DNA from: Dyella thiooxydans
GTDB lineage: Bacteria > Pseudomonadota > Gammaproteobacteria > Xanthomonadales > Rhodanobacteraceae
Reading direction: 5' to 3'
Length of the DNA: 64,000 bases
Assembly (NCBI RefSeq): GCF_001641285.1
Contig: NZ_CP014841.1
Location: forward strand, 1,984,001 to 2,048,000
Position 1 is the first letter of the stretch; each line of letters opens with the position of its first letter. Both the position numbers and the translations under genes were made by a program. Below are positions 47,395 through 56,610 of the stretch, piece by piece. The notes under the pieces were generated by a model that made no database searches, was not told the DNA's origin, and was given only the letters and a program-made list of their open reading frames with translations.

Positions 47395-48690
47395 TCAGTC
47401 CATCGGCGTCTGGCGATACTTGCCCACGTCACGCTCGAGCACCGGCGAAGCGCGGTTGCTCCAGGCGTGGCGGATGTAGCTGACCACCGCCGCCACGTCC
47501 GCGTCGCTCAGCGACTGCGCGAACGGCGGCATCGAGTACGGCCGCGGGTTGCCCGCGGTCACCGGAGGAAAGCCGCCGAGCAGCACCACGCGGATCGCGT
47601 TGATGCCGGTCGGTTCGTCGACCGAGGAGTTGCCGTTGAGCGGCGGGTAGACCCCGGCCACGCCATTGCCGTCCTTGCCGTGGCAGGCGGCACAACGCTG
47701 GCCATAGATTTCCCCGCCCCTGTGCCGCATCGCCGTTGCGTCGATCGCCGGTTCGACGACCCGCGGCTGCGACCGTGGCGGCAGCGACTCGAGATAGCTG
47801 GCGATCGCTGCGAGATCGGCGTCGGTCATGTGCTGGGTGCTGCGCGCGACCACCTCGGCCATCGGGCCGAACGCGCTGCCTTTCGCCGACTGCCCCGTCT
47901 TGAGCAACTGCACGATGTCCTGCCCGCTCCAGCCCTCCAGCCCGCCGTGGGCCTGCGTGCCGAGGTCGGGCGCATACCAGTCCTGTGCGGGAATCTCGCC
48001 GCCGGACAACGGCGGCTGCGCCGGGATGCCGCCCAGCGCGTCGCGCCGGGCGTGACACTCGTTGCAGTGACCCAGGCCCTGCACCAGATAAGCGCCTCGA
48101 TTCCATTCGGCCGACCGGGCCGGATCGGGCTGGTACACACCGGGCTGGAAATACATCGCGCGCCAGGCAGCCAGTCCCTGGCGCACGCTGTAGGGAAATT
48201 TCAGCTCCGGTGTTGCGGCCGGGCGATGCACCGCCGCCAGCGATTTCAGGTAGGCGAAGATCGCCAGCGCATCATCGCGAGTGACCTTGGTGTACGAGGT
48301 GTAGGAGAACGCCGGATAGAGGAACTCGCCGTGGCGGCCCTTGCCCTCGTGCAGGGCACGCCAGAAATCGGCAAACGTCCACCGGCCCAATCCGGTCTCG
48401 TCATCCGGGGTGATGTTCGGCGCCGGGATATTGCCGAATGGGGTCGGCACTTCGTGGCCGCCGGCGAACGGGACGCCATCGCGCGCGGTGTGGCAGGCCG
48501 CGCAATCGCCGACCGTGGCGAGGTAGCGACCGCGTTCGATCAGCGCCGGGTCGGCCAGGTTTTCGCTGGCGGCAAGGCGACCTGCCTCGCGCGTGGCGAC
48601 ATCGTCGGGGTGCGGCCCGAACAGCCACCAGGCGACGCCGCCCACCATCAGCAAGAGGACAATCAGGAAACCGCGCAGCAGCCACTTCAT
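47395..48690 (-). CDS. Membrane-anchored triheme cytochrome c
   Basis: The 431-residue product has an N-terminal hydrophobic segment (residues 6-24, WLLRGFLIVLLLMVGGVAWW) and three CxxCH heme sites: CAACH (63-67), CNECH (209-213) and CAACH (about 335). Layout and length match the cytochrome c subunit of membrane-bound alcohol/aldose dehydrogenases, which passes electrons from a periplasmic dehydrogenase to ubiquinone or an oxidase. No dehydrogenase gene is adjacent. Its ATG overlaps the stop of the diheme cytochrome gene (ATGA), so the two are coexpressed. Confidence 0.9.
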   Translation of the reverse strand: MKWLLRGFLIVLLLMVGGVAWWLFGPHPDDVATREAGRLAASENLADPALIERGRYLATVGDCAACHTARDGVPFAGGHEVPTPFGNIPAPNITPDDETGLGRWTFADFWRALHEGKGRHGEFLYPAFSYTSYTKVTRDDALAIFAYLKSLAAVHRPAATPELKFPYSVRQGLAAWRAMYFQPGVYQPDPARSAEWNRGAYLVQGLGHCNECHARRDALGGIPAQPPLSGGEIPAQDWYAPDLGTQAHGGLEGWSGQDIVQLLKTGQSAKGSAFGPMAEVVARSTQHMTDADLAAIASYLESLPPRSQPRVVEPAIDATAMRHRGGEIYGQRCAACHGKDGNGVAGVYPPLNGNSSVDEPTGINAIRVVLLGGFPPVTAGNPRPYSMPPFAQSLSDADVAAVVSYIRHAWSNRASPVLERDVGKYRQTPMD

Positions 48691-49451
48691 GCGCCGTCTC
48701 CCTTGACCGGCGCCTCCGCCGGCGGGGCATTGCCCAGCACGCCGCACTGCAGTGGTGGCGTCACCGAACCGGGCGGCTGCGCATGCATGTCCGCCGGCAG
48801 CTGCCTTGTGGCCAGGAAAGCAGACACCGCGGTGATGTCCGCCGGAGTAAGCCGGTTGGCGATGGTCGACATGCAGTCCGGTGCGGCAGCGGCGCGGGTG
48901 CCGGTGCGCCAGGAGCCGAGCTGCGAACTCACGTAGTCGTAGGGAAGACCCACCAGGCCGGGCGTGGACGGCTGCACGCCGGTCAGCTGGCTGCCGTGGC
49001 AAGCCTGGCACGGCGGGATCTTGCGCCCGGGGTCGCCATGCTCGGTCAGCGCCTGTCCGCGTGCCAGCTGCGCGGCGGACACCCTCGGCGTGGGTGACGG
49101 CGAGTACGGCACTTCCTGCTGGGCGAAGTAGCTGGCGATCTCGTGCATGTAGGTGTCGGTGAGCGGGCGCACGGTGTATTCCATCGGGCCGTACCTGCGC
49201 AGGCCGAGCTGGAAATAGCGCAGCTGGCGCGCCAGGTACTCCGCCGGCTTGCCCGCCAGACGCGGGAAGAAACCGGTGCCCGGCGAACCCTCGCCGTGTT
49301 CGCCATGACACGCCGTGCACGAGGCGATGCGCTGGGCCAGGGTATCCGGCACGGTATGCGTCGGCGGGTTATCGGCGGCGTGTACGGCCGGCAGCAGCAG
49401 GGCTGCCAGCAGAAGGACGCCGCGGAGCGGGATACGGAAGCATCGGGTCAT
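48687..49451 (-). CDS. Diheme c4-type cytochrome c
   Basis: The 254-residue precursor has a signal peptide (IPLRGVLLLAALLLPAVHA) and two heme sites, CTACH and CQACH, each in a cytochrome c4/c553-like domain with GLVGLPYDYVSSQLGSW-type segments. It should be a soluble or loosely attached periplasmic electron carrier. ATG 49451 is preferred; an ATG at 49475 lies upstream of a TATACT -10 box (49463-49458) that would place the transcript start at 49451, giving a leaderless message. It is translationally coupled to the triheme cytochrome. Confidence 0.88.
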   Translation of the reverse strand: MTRCFRIPLRGVLLLAALLLPAVHAADNPPTHTVPDTLAQRIASCTACHGEHGEGSPGTGFFPRLAGKPAEYLARQLRYFQLGLRRYGPMEYTVRPLTDTYMHEIASYFAQQEVPYSPSPTPRVSAAQLARGQALTEHGDPGRKIPPCQACHGSQLTGVQPSTPGLVGLPYDYVSSQLGSWRTGTRAAAAPDCMSTIANRLTPADITAVSAFLATRQLPADMHAQPPGSVTPPLQCGVLGNAPPAEAPVKGDGA

Positions 49452-49457
49452 CCACGA

Positions 49458-49463
49458 AGTATA
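49458..49463 (-). promoter_or_regulatory. TATACT -10 box before diheme cytochrome gene
   Basis: TATACT reads leftwards and ends 6 bp before the ATG at 49451. No good -35 is seen at 16-18 bp. The layout is the same as at lpxB and implies a leaderless transcript if active. Confidence 0.35.
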
Positions 49464-49687
49464 GGCGCCCGGCATGGTGAAGCCGCCAAACGCTAAGGTC
49501 GTCGCCCGGACGCCGCGACAACCTGCCGCAAGCCCCACGCCGCTCCGGCCTGCGCGATCCCGGAAGCCCCCCGGTTCGAACTGCCCGCGGAAGCGCCGAA
49601 GGCGCCAGCGCCACGCCCGGGAACCGGCCGACTGCGCGTGGCGCCAGACTCCACGCTGGCCTGCCTTCGACCGCTCCGTGAGACCTC

Positions 49688-50572
49688 ATGCGCATCCCCT
49701 TCCCCGGCGCCCTCGCGGCGGCCATCGCGATCGCCCTTCCGCTGCCCGCCACTCCGGCAGCGCCGGATCCCCACCCCACCTGGCGCCAGCCACAGGTGCC
49801 GCAGCGCATCTACGGCAACACCTGGTACGTCGGCAGCCGCGGACTCAGCGCGATCCTGGTGACCTCGCCACGGGGCCACGTGCTGATCGACGGCACGCTG
49901 CCCGAAAGTGCGGCGATGGTCGAAGCAAACATCCGATCGCTCGGCTTCCGCCTGCACGACGTCCGGGTGATCCTCGACTCGCATGCGCACGGGGACCACG
50001 CCGGCGCCGTGGCAGCGATCGCCCGGGACAGCGGGGCCACGGTCCGGGCCCGCGCCGCCCAGGCTCGGGCGCTGCGTGAGGGCGGCAAGGACCCGGAAGA
50101 CCCACAGTACGGCGACGCGCCGCTGTTTCCGCCCATCAGGCACGTGCAGGTGATCGGGGACGAGGCCACGGTACATGTCGGGCCACTGGCGATCCGCGCC
50201 CACCCGACGCCGGGACACACCCCCGGAAGCACCACCTGGAGCTGGACCTCCTGCGAGCGCGGCCGCTGCCTGCACATGGTGTATGCCGACAGCCTCACGC
50301 CCATGGCGGCCGGCAGCTACCGCTTCTCCGCTCCGGACCATCCGGAGCGTCTGACATCCTTCCGTCGCGGCATCGCCGCGTTGTCCACCCTGCCTTGTGA
50401 CATCCTGATGACCCCACATCCGGAAGCCAGCCGCTTCTGGCAACGCATGACGGCGCGCGCGCAGGGGCATGCGGATGCGCTGCGTGATCCGGACGCCTGC
50501 CGCGCCTACGCACGCCTGGGCGGGCAGATGATGGACAAGCGCATCGCCGTCGAGCGGGAGGCCGCTCCCTGA
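49688..50572 (+). CDS. Subclass B3 metallo-beta-lactamase
   Basis: The 294-residue precursor has a signal peptide (about residues 1-25) and all subclass B3 zinc ligands in canonical order. The HxHxDH motif is HAHGDH at 99-104 (His99, His101, Asp103, His104), with His177 in TPGHTPGSTTW and His244 in LPCDILMTPHPE. Cys237 and Cys271 match the conserved B3 disulfide. The start of the mature enzyme (RIYGNTWYVGSRGLSAILV, HVLIDGTLP) is also B3-like. Such enzymes hydrolyse penicillins, cephalosporins and carbapenems in the periplasm. The actual spectrum is unknown, and a non-beta-lactam hydrolase role cannot be excluded. No AmpR-type regulator is adjacent. Confidence 0.92.
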   Translation: MRIPFPGALAAAIAIALPLPATPAAPDPHPTWRQPQVPQRIYGNTWYVGSRGLSAILVTSPRGHVLIDGTLPESAAMVEANIRSLGFRLHDVRVILDSHAHGDHAGAVAAIARDSGATVRARAAQARALREGGKDPEDPQYGDAPLFPPIRHVQVIGDEATVHVGPLAIRAHPTPGHTPGSTTWSWTSCERGRCLHMVYADSLTPMAAGSYRFSAPDHPERLTSFRRGIAALSTLPCDILMTPHPEASRFWQRMTARAQGHADALRDPDACRAYARLGGQMMDKRIAVEREAAP

Positions 50573-50667
50573 GCTGCATGCAGGATCTGCAGGTGACAAG
50601 GATCACTTCGCTCCGGCTACCCGACGTGGTCCGATAGGCAGCGTTGCCCTGTCCCGGAACCTCACCG

Positions 50668-51495
50668 ATGAGTGCGAAGCAACGATCGCCTGAAGCGCCC
50701 GCCGAGCTGCCGCATGTCGATCGCTGGACCCTGATCGGCCTGGTTCTGCTGCTTTCGCCCTTGCTGACCATGGCCCACGAGCTGCTGGGCCACGCCGTGA
50801 CCTGCGTGGCCTCCGGGCACCGTCCGAGCGAGCTGGGGGCCTACTACGTCGAATGTCCAGGCACCGGGCCGATAGCGCGCCGCCTGGTGGCCATGGCCGG
50901 CACGACGGTCGATATCGTGGTGGCGGCACTGGCCTACCTCGCCTGGCGCACCGTCCGCACGCCGCTGCTGCGACTGGCGCTCTGGATCACCTTCACCGTG
51001 AAGGCGATGGTGGCTGCCGGCTACTGGCTGTTCTCCGGAATATTGGGCCTGGGCGACTGGAGTCCGGTCGGCGATGGCGGACTCGCGCCGCTGCCGCATC
51101 CGTGGTTGTGGCGGGTCGCCCTGACCGCCGTAGGCCTGGCGGCCTACATCGGCACCATCCGCCTCGCCAACCGCAGCATCGACGCGATGCTCGGCGGCGG
51201 CGCGGCAGCGCGTGCCACCCGCGTGCGCACGGCCATGACCGTCTACTGGATAGGCGGTGCGGGCGCGCTGCTGGTCAGCCTGTTCAACCCGCACGGGCTG
51301 GTGATCACGCTGATCTCCGCCGTGGCGTCGACCTTCGGCGGCACGGCGGGGCTGTTCAATGTGGCCTATCGCCCAACACCGGCGACTCCACCCCGCCCCC
51401 TGGCGATCGGCCGCCACCCCGCGCTGCTCATCGCAGGCGCCGTGGTGATGGCGGCGTTTGCCGCGGTGCTCGGCCCCACCGTCTACCTGCGCTGA
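50668..51495 (+). CDS. Polytopic membrane protein with HExxxH motif
   Basis: The 275-residue product has about six or seven membrane segments. The first helix runs into AHELLGHAVTC, so His37, Glu38 and His42 form an HExxxH motif at the membrane face. This resembles, but is one residue longer than, the HExxH of M50 site-2 proteases; no LDG-type third-ligand motif is evident. It may be a metal-binding membrane protein or a diverged protease; the function is unknown. The start at 50668 (MSAKQRSPEAPAEL, GGAAC upstream) is preferred over one 24 bp upstream. It follows the metallo-beta-lactamase by 95 bp on the same strand. Confidence 0.75.
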   Translation: MSAKQRSPEAPAELPHVDRWTLIGLVLLLSPLLTMAHELLGHAVTCVASGHRPSELGAYYVECPGTGPIARRLVAMAGTTVDIVVAALAYLAWRTVRTPLLRLALWITFTVKAMVAAGYWLFSGILGLGDWSPVGDGGLAPLPHPWLWRVALTAVGLAAYIGTIRLANRSIDAMLGGGAAARATRVRTAMTVYWIGGAGALLVSLFNPHGLVITLISAVASTFGGTAGLFNVAYRPTPATPPRPLAIGRHPALLIAGAVVMAAFAAVLGPTVYLR

Positions 51496-51503
51496 CCGAT
51501 GCC

Positions 51504-52871
51504 TCAGCCGCGACTGACGGATTTGCGCACGATCAGCATCGCCAACTCCAGCGACTGCTCGTAGTTCAGCCGGGGATCGACCGTCGACTTGTAGGCCCGC
51601 GAGAGATCCGACTCGGACAGGTCGCGTGCGCCACCCATGCACTCGGTGACGTTCTCGCCGGTCAGCTCGAGATGGACGCCACCCAAGCGCGTGCCGGCGG
51701 CGGCGTGGATGTCGAAAGCCTGATCGAGCTCGCCGCGGATGTTGTCGAAGCGACGCGTCTTGTAGCCGTTGGATGTGCTTTCGGTGTTGCCATGCATCGG
51801 GTCGGCCACCCACAGCACACGACGCCCTTCGCGCTTCACCGCGTCCAGCAGCGGCGGCAGGCGCTCGGCAATCGCCGCGTTGCCCATGCGATGCACCAGC
51901 GTCAGCCGTCCAGGTTCGTCGTCGGGGTTGAGTGCGTCCATCAACGGCAGCAGCTGCTCGGGTGTGACCGACGGCCCCACTTTCACCGCGATCGGATTGC
52001 GGATGCCGCGGAAATACTCCACGTGCGCGCCGTCGAGCGCCGCAGTGCGCATGCCGATCCACGGAAAATGCGTGGACAGGTTGAACCAGCCCGGGTGGCG
52101 CGGCACCTGGCGGGTCAACGCCTGTTCGTAGTGCAGCAGCAACGCCTCGTGCGAGGTGAAGAAATCGACCCGCGAAAAGCTGGCGATCGGGCCGGCGAGC
52201 GTCTCCATGAAACGCAGCGAGTCGCCGATCGAGGCGACCATCTGGCGATACTCGGCAGCCAGCGGCGAGTGCTCGACCCAAGCCAGGTCCCAGTACTCCG
52301 GATGATGCAGGTCGGCAAAACCGCCATCGATCAGCGCCCGCACGAAATTCATCGTGAGCGCCGAATGTGCGTGTGCCTGGATCAGGCGCTGAGGATCGGC
52401 GCGGCGTGCCTCGGCCGTGAAGGCCGGTGCGTTCACCACGTCCCCGCGGAAACTCGGCAGGGTCAGACCGTCGCGTGTCTCGGTGTCGGCCGAGCGCGGC
52501 TTGGCGTACTGTCCAGCGAATCGCCCCACCCGAAGCACCGGCTTCTTGAGCCCGTGCACCATCACCAGACTCATCTGCAGCAGCACCTTGAGCCGGTTGG
52601 AGATGATCGGGCTGGTGCAGTCGGTGAAACTCTCCGCGCAATCGCCGCCCTGCAGCAGGAAGCTGTGGCCATCCTGGGCCTCGGCCAGCGCCTGCTTGAG
52701 CGCAAGCACTTCCCAGGAGGTCACCAGCGGTGGCAGCGAGGCCAGCTGGGCCGTAGCGGCGGCCAGTTCGGCCGGATCGTCGTAGTGGGGCTGCTGCAAC
52801 GCCTCGCGCTGCTGCCAGGAAGCGGGAGACCAGTCCACCGGGGTGGATGGGCTCGTAGGCTGGATCGCCAT
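51504..52871 (-). CDS. Class II 3-deoxy-7-phosphoheptulonate synthase
   Basis: This plant-type (class II) DAHP synthase condenses phosphoenolpyruvate and erythrose 4-phosphate, the first shikimate-pathway step. The 455-residue product has LLQGGDCAESFTDC, the LRVGRFAGQYAKPRS segment, VWVADPMHGNT-type metal region (LWVADPMHGNTEST), GVHLELTGENVTECMGG and the C-terminal DPRLNYEQSLELA. It is unrelated in sequence to E. coli AroF/G/H. The ATG at 52871 is one base after the dsbB stop, with GGAGCG upstream, so expression is probably linked to dsbB. It converges on the HExxxH membrane protein gene. Confidence 0.96.
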   Translation of the reverse strand: MAIQPTSPSTPVDWSPASWQQREALQQPHYDDPAELAAATAQLASLPPLVTSWEVLALKQALAEAQDGHSFLLQGGDCAESFTDCTSPIISNRLKVLLQMSLVMVHGLKKPVLRVGRFAGQYAKPRSADTETRDGLTLPSFRGDVVNAPAFTAEARRADPQRLIQAHAHSALTMNFVRALIDGGFADLHHPEYWDLAWVEHSPLAAEYRQMVASIGDSLRFMETLAGPIASFSRVDFFTSHEALLLHYEQALTRQVPRHPGWFNLSTHFPWIGMRTAALDGAHVEYFRGIRNPIAVKVGPSVTPEQLLPLMDALNPDDEPGRLTLVHRMGNAAIAERLPPLLDAVKREGRRVLWVADPMHGNTESTSNGYKTRRFDNIRGELDQAFDIHAAAGTRLGGVHLELTGENVTECMGGARDLSESDLSRAYKSTVDPRLNYEQSLELAMLIVRKSVSRG

Positions 52872-52872
52872 G

Positions 52873-53370
52873 TCAGACGCTCCGACGCCGCGTGACCAGT
52901 ACCGCCCAGATCCCCAGCGCGATGAACCACAACAGTGTCCAGGCCGGCATCGGCAGGCCGAGGATGGGCTCGACCTTGGCACACTCGCCCGACCCGGTGA
53001 ACACGAGCTTCAGGACCTTGGCGAAAGGAAAGGCGCTCATCAGGTAACCGAGGTCACCGCCACAGGAGGGCACTTCGTCGGCGGGCAGCGACTGGATCCA
53101 CAAATGGCGTCCAGCCACCGCAATGCCCCAGGCCGCGCCAAGCAGAACGCCAGCCGTGTAGATCCAGCGTCCACCTCCCTTGGGCGCATGGATCGCACCG
53201 GCCAGAAAGAACAGGCCCATCACCATGAAACCGATGCGCTGGAAGATGCACAGCGGGCACGGAATCATCGCCCAGACGTACTGCGCATAGAGCGCAAAAC
53301 CGAGCAGCCCCGCACAGATAACGAAGCCGGCGAGGAAGGTGGTGCGGTAGGACCAATGGAGAGGATTCAT
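52873..53370 (-). CDS. dsbB: Disulfide bond formation protein B
   Basis: DsbB is the four-helix inner membrane protein that reoxidises DsbA with ubiquinone. The 165-residue product has the two periplasmic cysteine pairs in family positions: CPLC (Cys38, Cys41) and Cys103 with Cys130 (GSGECAK), nearly the E. coli numbering. The ATG at 53370 gives the standard N-terminus. It lies between the terminator of the ribosomal operon and the DAHP synthase gene, which it probably cotranscribes. Confidence 0.96.
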   Translation of the reverse strand: MNPLHWSYRTTFLAGFVICAGLLGFALYAQYVWAMIPCPLCIFQRIGFMVMGLFFLAGAIHAPKGGGRWIYTAGVLLGAAWGIAVAGRHLWIQSLPADEVPSCGGDLGYLMSAFPFAKVLKLVFTGSGECAKVEPILGLPMPAWTLLWFIALGIWAVLVTRRRSV

Positions 53371-53449
53371 GGCTTGTGGATAGCAGGGAATGGCCGACAT
53401 TAACCCGTCCCGCGGTGCGCTGTCAGCACACCCCATCGCCTCCGGACCG

Positions 53450-53488
53450 ACAAACAAAAAGCCCCGGCAGACCAGCTGTCGGGGCTTT
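53450..53488 (-). terminator. Intrinsic terminator of the rpoA-rplQ operon
   Basis: Read leftwards, AAAGCCCCGACAG pairs with CTGCCGGGGCTTT (13 bp with one G-T wobble, 5-nt loop, 53458-53488) and is followed by TTTTTGTTTG. It lies about 40 bp beyond the rplQ stop and is the clearest terminator of the ribosomal gene cluster. Confidence 0.9.
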
Positions 53489-53526
53489 CGTTGACACGGA
53501 CGTCCAGACGCCCGAGCGGGTAGCGC

Positions 53527-53910
53527 TTACTCGGCGTCGACGGCCTCGGCGCGCGGACGATCCACCAGTTCGACGTATGCCATCGGCGCATTGTCGCCGG
53601 GACGGAAGCCGCACTTGAGGATGCGCAGGTAGCCGCCGGGACGCTCGCGGTAACGCGGGCCCAGCTCGACGAACAGCTTGCCCACGGCCTGCTTGTCGCG
53701 CAGACGGGCGAAGGCGAGGCGGCGGTTGGCGACGCCGTCGGTCTTGCTGAGGGTGATCAGCGGCTCGGCGACGCGGCGAAGTTCCTTCGCCTTCGGCAGG
53801 GTGGTACGGATCAGCTCGTGCTTGATCAGCGACGCGGCCATGTTGCGGAACATGGCTTCGCGATGGCTGCTGGTGCGGTTGAGCTTGCGACCGCTCTTCA
53901 TATGGCGCAT
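53527..53910 (-). CDS. rplQ: 50S ribosomal protein L17
   Basis: L17 sits near the polypeptide exit tunnel. The 127-residue product has the family start [20 protein letters not shown], the [23 protein letters not shown] stretch and the C-terminal [17 protein letters not shown]. It is the last gene of the alpha operon, but a 221-bp gap with a stem-loop separates it from rpoA, longer than usual. Confidence 0.98.
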   Translation of the reverse strand: MRHMKSGRKLNRTSSHREAMFRNMAASLIKHELIRTTLPKAKELRRVAEPLITLSKTDGVANRRLAFARLRDKQAVGKLFVELGPRYRERPGGYLRILKCGFRPGDNAPMAYVELVDRPRAEAVDAE

Positions 53911-54093
53911 GGCGATAATCTCTGTCTGTTGTTATGAGAGGCCGGACGTCGCCGGCTTCCCGCGGTTGCCCGCTATAGGAGTATTGAGGATCAACTGCTG
54001 CGAAAGCCCCGGGAAGTCCCCGCGGCGGACGATCAAGTGGACCGTCGAAAGGTGCCGGAAACAGGCAGGCCGCAGCAGCCCCCTCACGGCAAG

Positions 54094-54123
54094 ATGCCGC
54101 GATCGCCAAGGCGACCGCGGCAT
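54094..54123 (-). other. Stem-loop between rpoA and rplQ
   Basis: ATGCCGCGATCGCC (54094-54107) pairs with 54110-54123 (14 bp with one mismatch, 2-nt loop), beginning 9 bp past the rpoA stop. No T-run follows, so it may reduce or process the transcript before rplQ. The rest of the 53911-54131 gap shows no gene. Confidence 0.5.
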
Positions 54124-54131
54124 GTGTTGCA

Positions 54132-55130
54132 TCAGCCCAGCTGCATGCCGTGCGACAGGCCCGGCGGCGGCCAGTTCTCGAGCTTCATGCCGAGCGCCAG
54201 ACCGCGGCTGCCCAGCACGTCCTTGATCTCGGTCAGCGACTTCTTGCCGAGGTTCGGGGTCTTCAGCAGCTCGACCTCGGTCTTCTGCACCAGATCGCCG
54301 ATGTAGTAGATGCTCTCGGCCTTCAGGCAGTTCGCCGAACGCACGGTGAGCTCCAGGTCGTCGATCGGACGCAGCAGCAGCGGGTCGAAACCGCTCTTCT
54401 CGGCCGTGTCCGTGGCGCTCTCGCGACGCGAAAAGTCACCGAACACCGACAGCTGGTCGTTGAGGATCTCGGCCGCCTTGCGGACCGCATCCTCGGCACC
54501 GATGGTGCCGTTGGTCTCGATATCCAGCACCAGCTTGTCGAGGTTGGTGCGCTGCTCCACGCGAGCGGCGTCCACCTCGTAGGCCACGCGCAGCACCGGC
54601 GCGAAGGACGCATCGAGCTGCAGGCGGCCGATCGGACGCGCTTCGTCGTCCGGATGCTGGCGCGCACTGGCCGGCTGGTAACCCACGCCGCGACGCACCT
54701 TCAGGCGCATGCTGAGCGCGATGTCCTTGGTCAGGTGGCAGATCACGTGCTCCGGGTTGATGATCTCGACCGTGTGATCCACGGTGATATCGCCGGCGGT
54801 GACCACGCCCTTGCCCTTCTTGGACAAGGTCAGGGTGACCTCGTCGCCCGAATGCTGACGGATCGCGACATCCTTGAGGTTCAGCAGGACTTCGATCACG
54901 TCCTCCTGCAGACCCTCGAGGGTGGTGTACTCGTGAAGCACGCCATCGATCTCGACCTCGACGATGGCACTGCCGGGGATCGAGGAGAGCAGTACGCGGC
55001 GCAGCGCGTTGCCCAGGGTGTGGCCGAAGCCACGCTCGAGCGGCTCGACCACCACCTTGGCGCGGTTGGCTCCGAGCTGTTCGACGCTGAGGCCACGAGG
55101 CCGCAGCACGCTAGTTGACGAAACTGCCAT
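54132..55130 (-). CDS. rpoA: RNA polymerase alpha subunit
   Basis: The alpha subunit dimerises to nucleate RNA polymerase and contacts UP elements and activators. The 332-residue product has the N-terminal assembly domain ([25 protein letters not shown]), a linker, and the C-terminal domain with the DNA-contacting [22 protein letters not shown] and [14 protein letters not shown]. It lies 16 bp after rpsD in the alpha operon order rpsM-rpsK-rpsD-rpoA-rplQ. Confidence 0.99.
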   Translation of the reverse strand: MAVSSTSVLRPRGLSVEQLGANRAKVVVEPLERGFGHTLGNALRRVLLSSIPGSAIVEVEIDGVLHEYTTLEGLQEDVIEVLLNLKDVAIRQHSGDEVTLTLSKKGKGVVTAGDITVDHTVEIINPEHVICHLTKDIALSMRLKVRRGVGYQPASARQHPDDEARPIGRLQLDASFAPVLRVAYEVDAARVEQRTNLDKLVLDIETNGTIGAEDAVRKAAEILNDQLSVFGDFSRRESATDTAEKSGFDPLLLRPIDDLELTVRSANCLKAESIYYIGDLVQKTEVELLKTPNLGKKSLTEIKDVLGSRGLALGMKLENWPPPGLSHGMQLG

Positions 55131-55146
55131 GCAGAGCTCCGGTTGA

Positions 55147-55773
<627 letters not shown>

Positions 55774-55784
55774 GGGTATGCTCC

Positions 55785-56171
55785 TTAGACTCGACGCTTC
55801 TTGGGGGGACGGCAGCCGTTGTGCGGGATCGGCGTGACGTCGATGATGTTCAGGACCTTGTAGCCGAGGGCGTTCAGCGAACGCACCGCCGACTCACGAC
55901 CCGGGCCCGGCCCCTTGATGCGCACTTCGACGGTCTTCACGCCGTAGTCGCCCGCGGCGCGGCCGGCCTTCTCGGCGGCGACCTGGGCAGCGAACGGAGT
56001 CGACTTGCGCGAGCCGCGGAAACCCGCGCCGCCGGCAGTCGCCCACGACAGTGCGTTGCCCTGGCGATCGGTGATGGTGACGATGGTGTTGTTGAAGGAG
56101 GCCTGCACGTGAGCCACGGCATCCGTGACAACGCGCTTGATCTTCTTCTTGGTCTTGACTGGCTTGGCCAT
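55785..56171 (-). CDS. rpsK: 30S ribosomal protein S11
   Basis: S11 lies on the 30S platform near the mRNA exit. The 128-residue product has [43 protein letters not shown] and the basic C-terminus [18 protein letters not shown], all diagnostic. It lies 11 bp upstream of rpsD and 12 bp after rpsM in the alpha operon. Confidence 0.99.
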   Translation of the reverse strand: MAKPVKTKKKIKRVVTDAVAHVQASFNNTIVTITDRQGNALSWATAGGAGFRGSRKSTPFAAQVAAEKAGRAAGDYGVKTVEVRIKGPGPGRESAVRSLNALGYKVLNIIDVTPIPHNGCRPPKKRRV

Positions 56172-56183
56172 GATTCGAATCCG

Positions 56184-56540
56184 TTACTTCTTGATGGCGC
56201 GACGCGGACCCTTGCGGGTACGGGCGTTGGTGCGCGTGCGCTGGCCGCGCACCGGCAGGCCACGACGGTGACGCAGACCGCGGTAGCAACCCAGATCCAT
56301 CAGACGCTTGATGGCGATGCCAACTTCGCGACGCAGATCACCTTCGACAACGTACTTGCCGATTTCGTGGCGGAGCTTCTCCACCTCGCCCTCACTGAGG
56401 GACTTGATCGGCGTGGTCGGAACCACGCCGGCGTCCGCGCAGACCTTCTTGGCCCGGCTGCGGCCGATGCCGTAGATGCTCTGCAGACCGACCCAGACAT
56501 GCTTCTGGACCGGCAAATTGACACCCGCGATGCGCGCCAT
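56184..56540 (-). CDS. rpsM: 30S ribosomal protein S13
   Basis: S13 forms the subunit bridge with the 50S central protuberance and contacts the P-site tRNA. The 118-residue product starts [20 protein letters not shown] (ATG 56540, GGAG upstream), has the helix-turn [16 protein letters not shown] and the basic tail [21 protein letters not shown]. The short upstream in-frame extension is not conserved. It is the first gene of the alpha operon, and a promoter lies just upstream. Confidence 0.99.
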   Translation of the reverse strand: MARIAGVNLPVQKHVWVGLQSIYGIGRSRAKKVCADAGVVPTTPIKSLSEGEVEKLRHEIGKYVVEGDLRREVGIAIKRLMDLGCYRGLRHRRGLPVRGQRTRTNARTRKGPRRAIKK

Positions 56541-56581
56541 GATGTACTTTCTCCGATGCTTTCGTGCGCGGTAAACGCGCA

Positions 56582-56610
56582 ATTTTAACCTGAATCAACC
56601 CTGCTGGAAA
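56582..56610 (-). promoter_or_regulatory. Promoter of the alpha operon
   Basis: Read leftwards, TTTCCA (56610-56605), a 17-bp spacer and TAAAAT (56587-56582) lie between secY and rpsM. The start would be near 56575, a leader of about 35 nt. The -35 box overlaps the foot of the stem-loop at 56606-56637. Confidence 0.65.
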
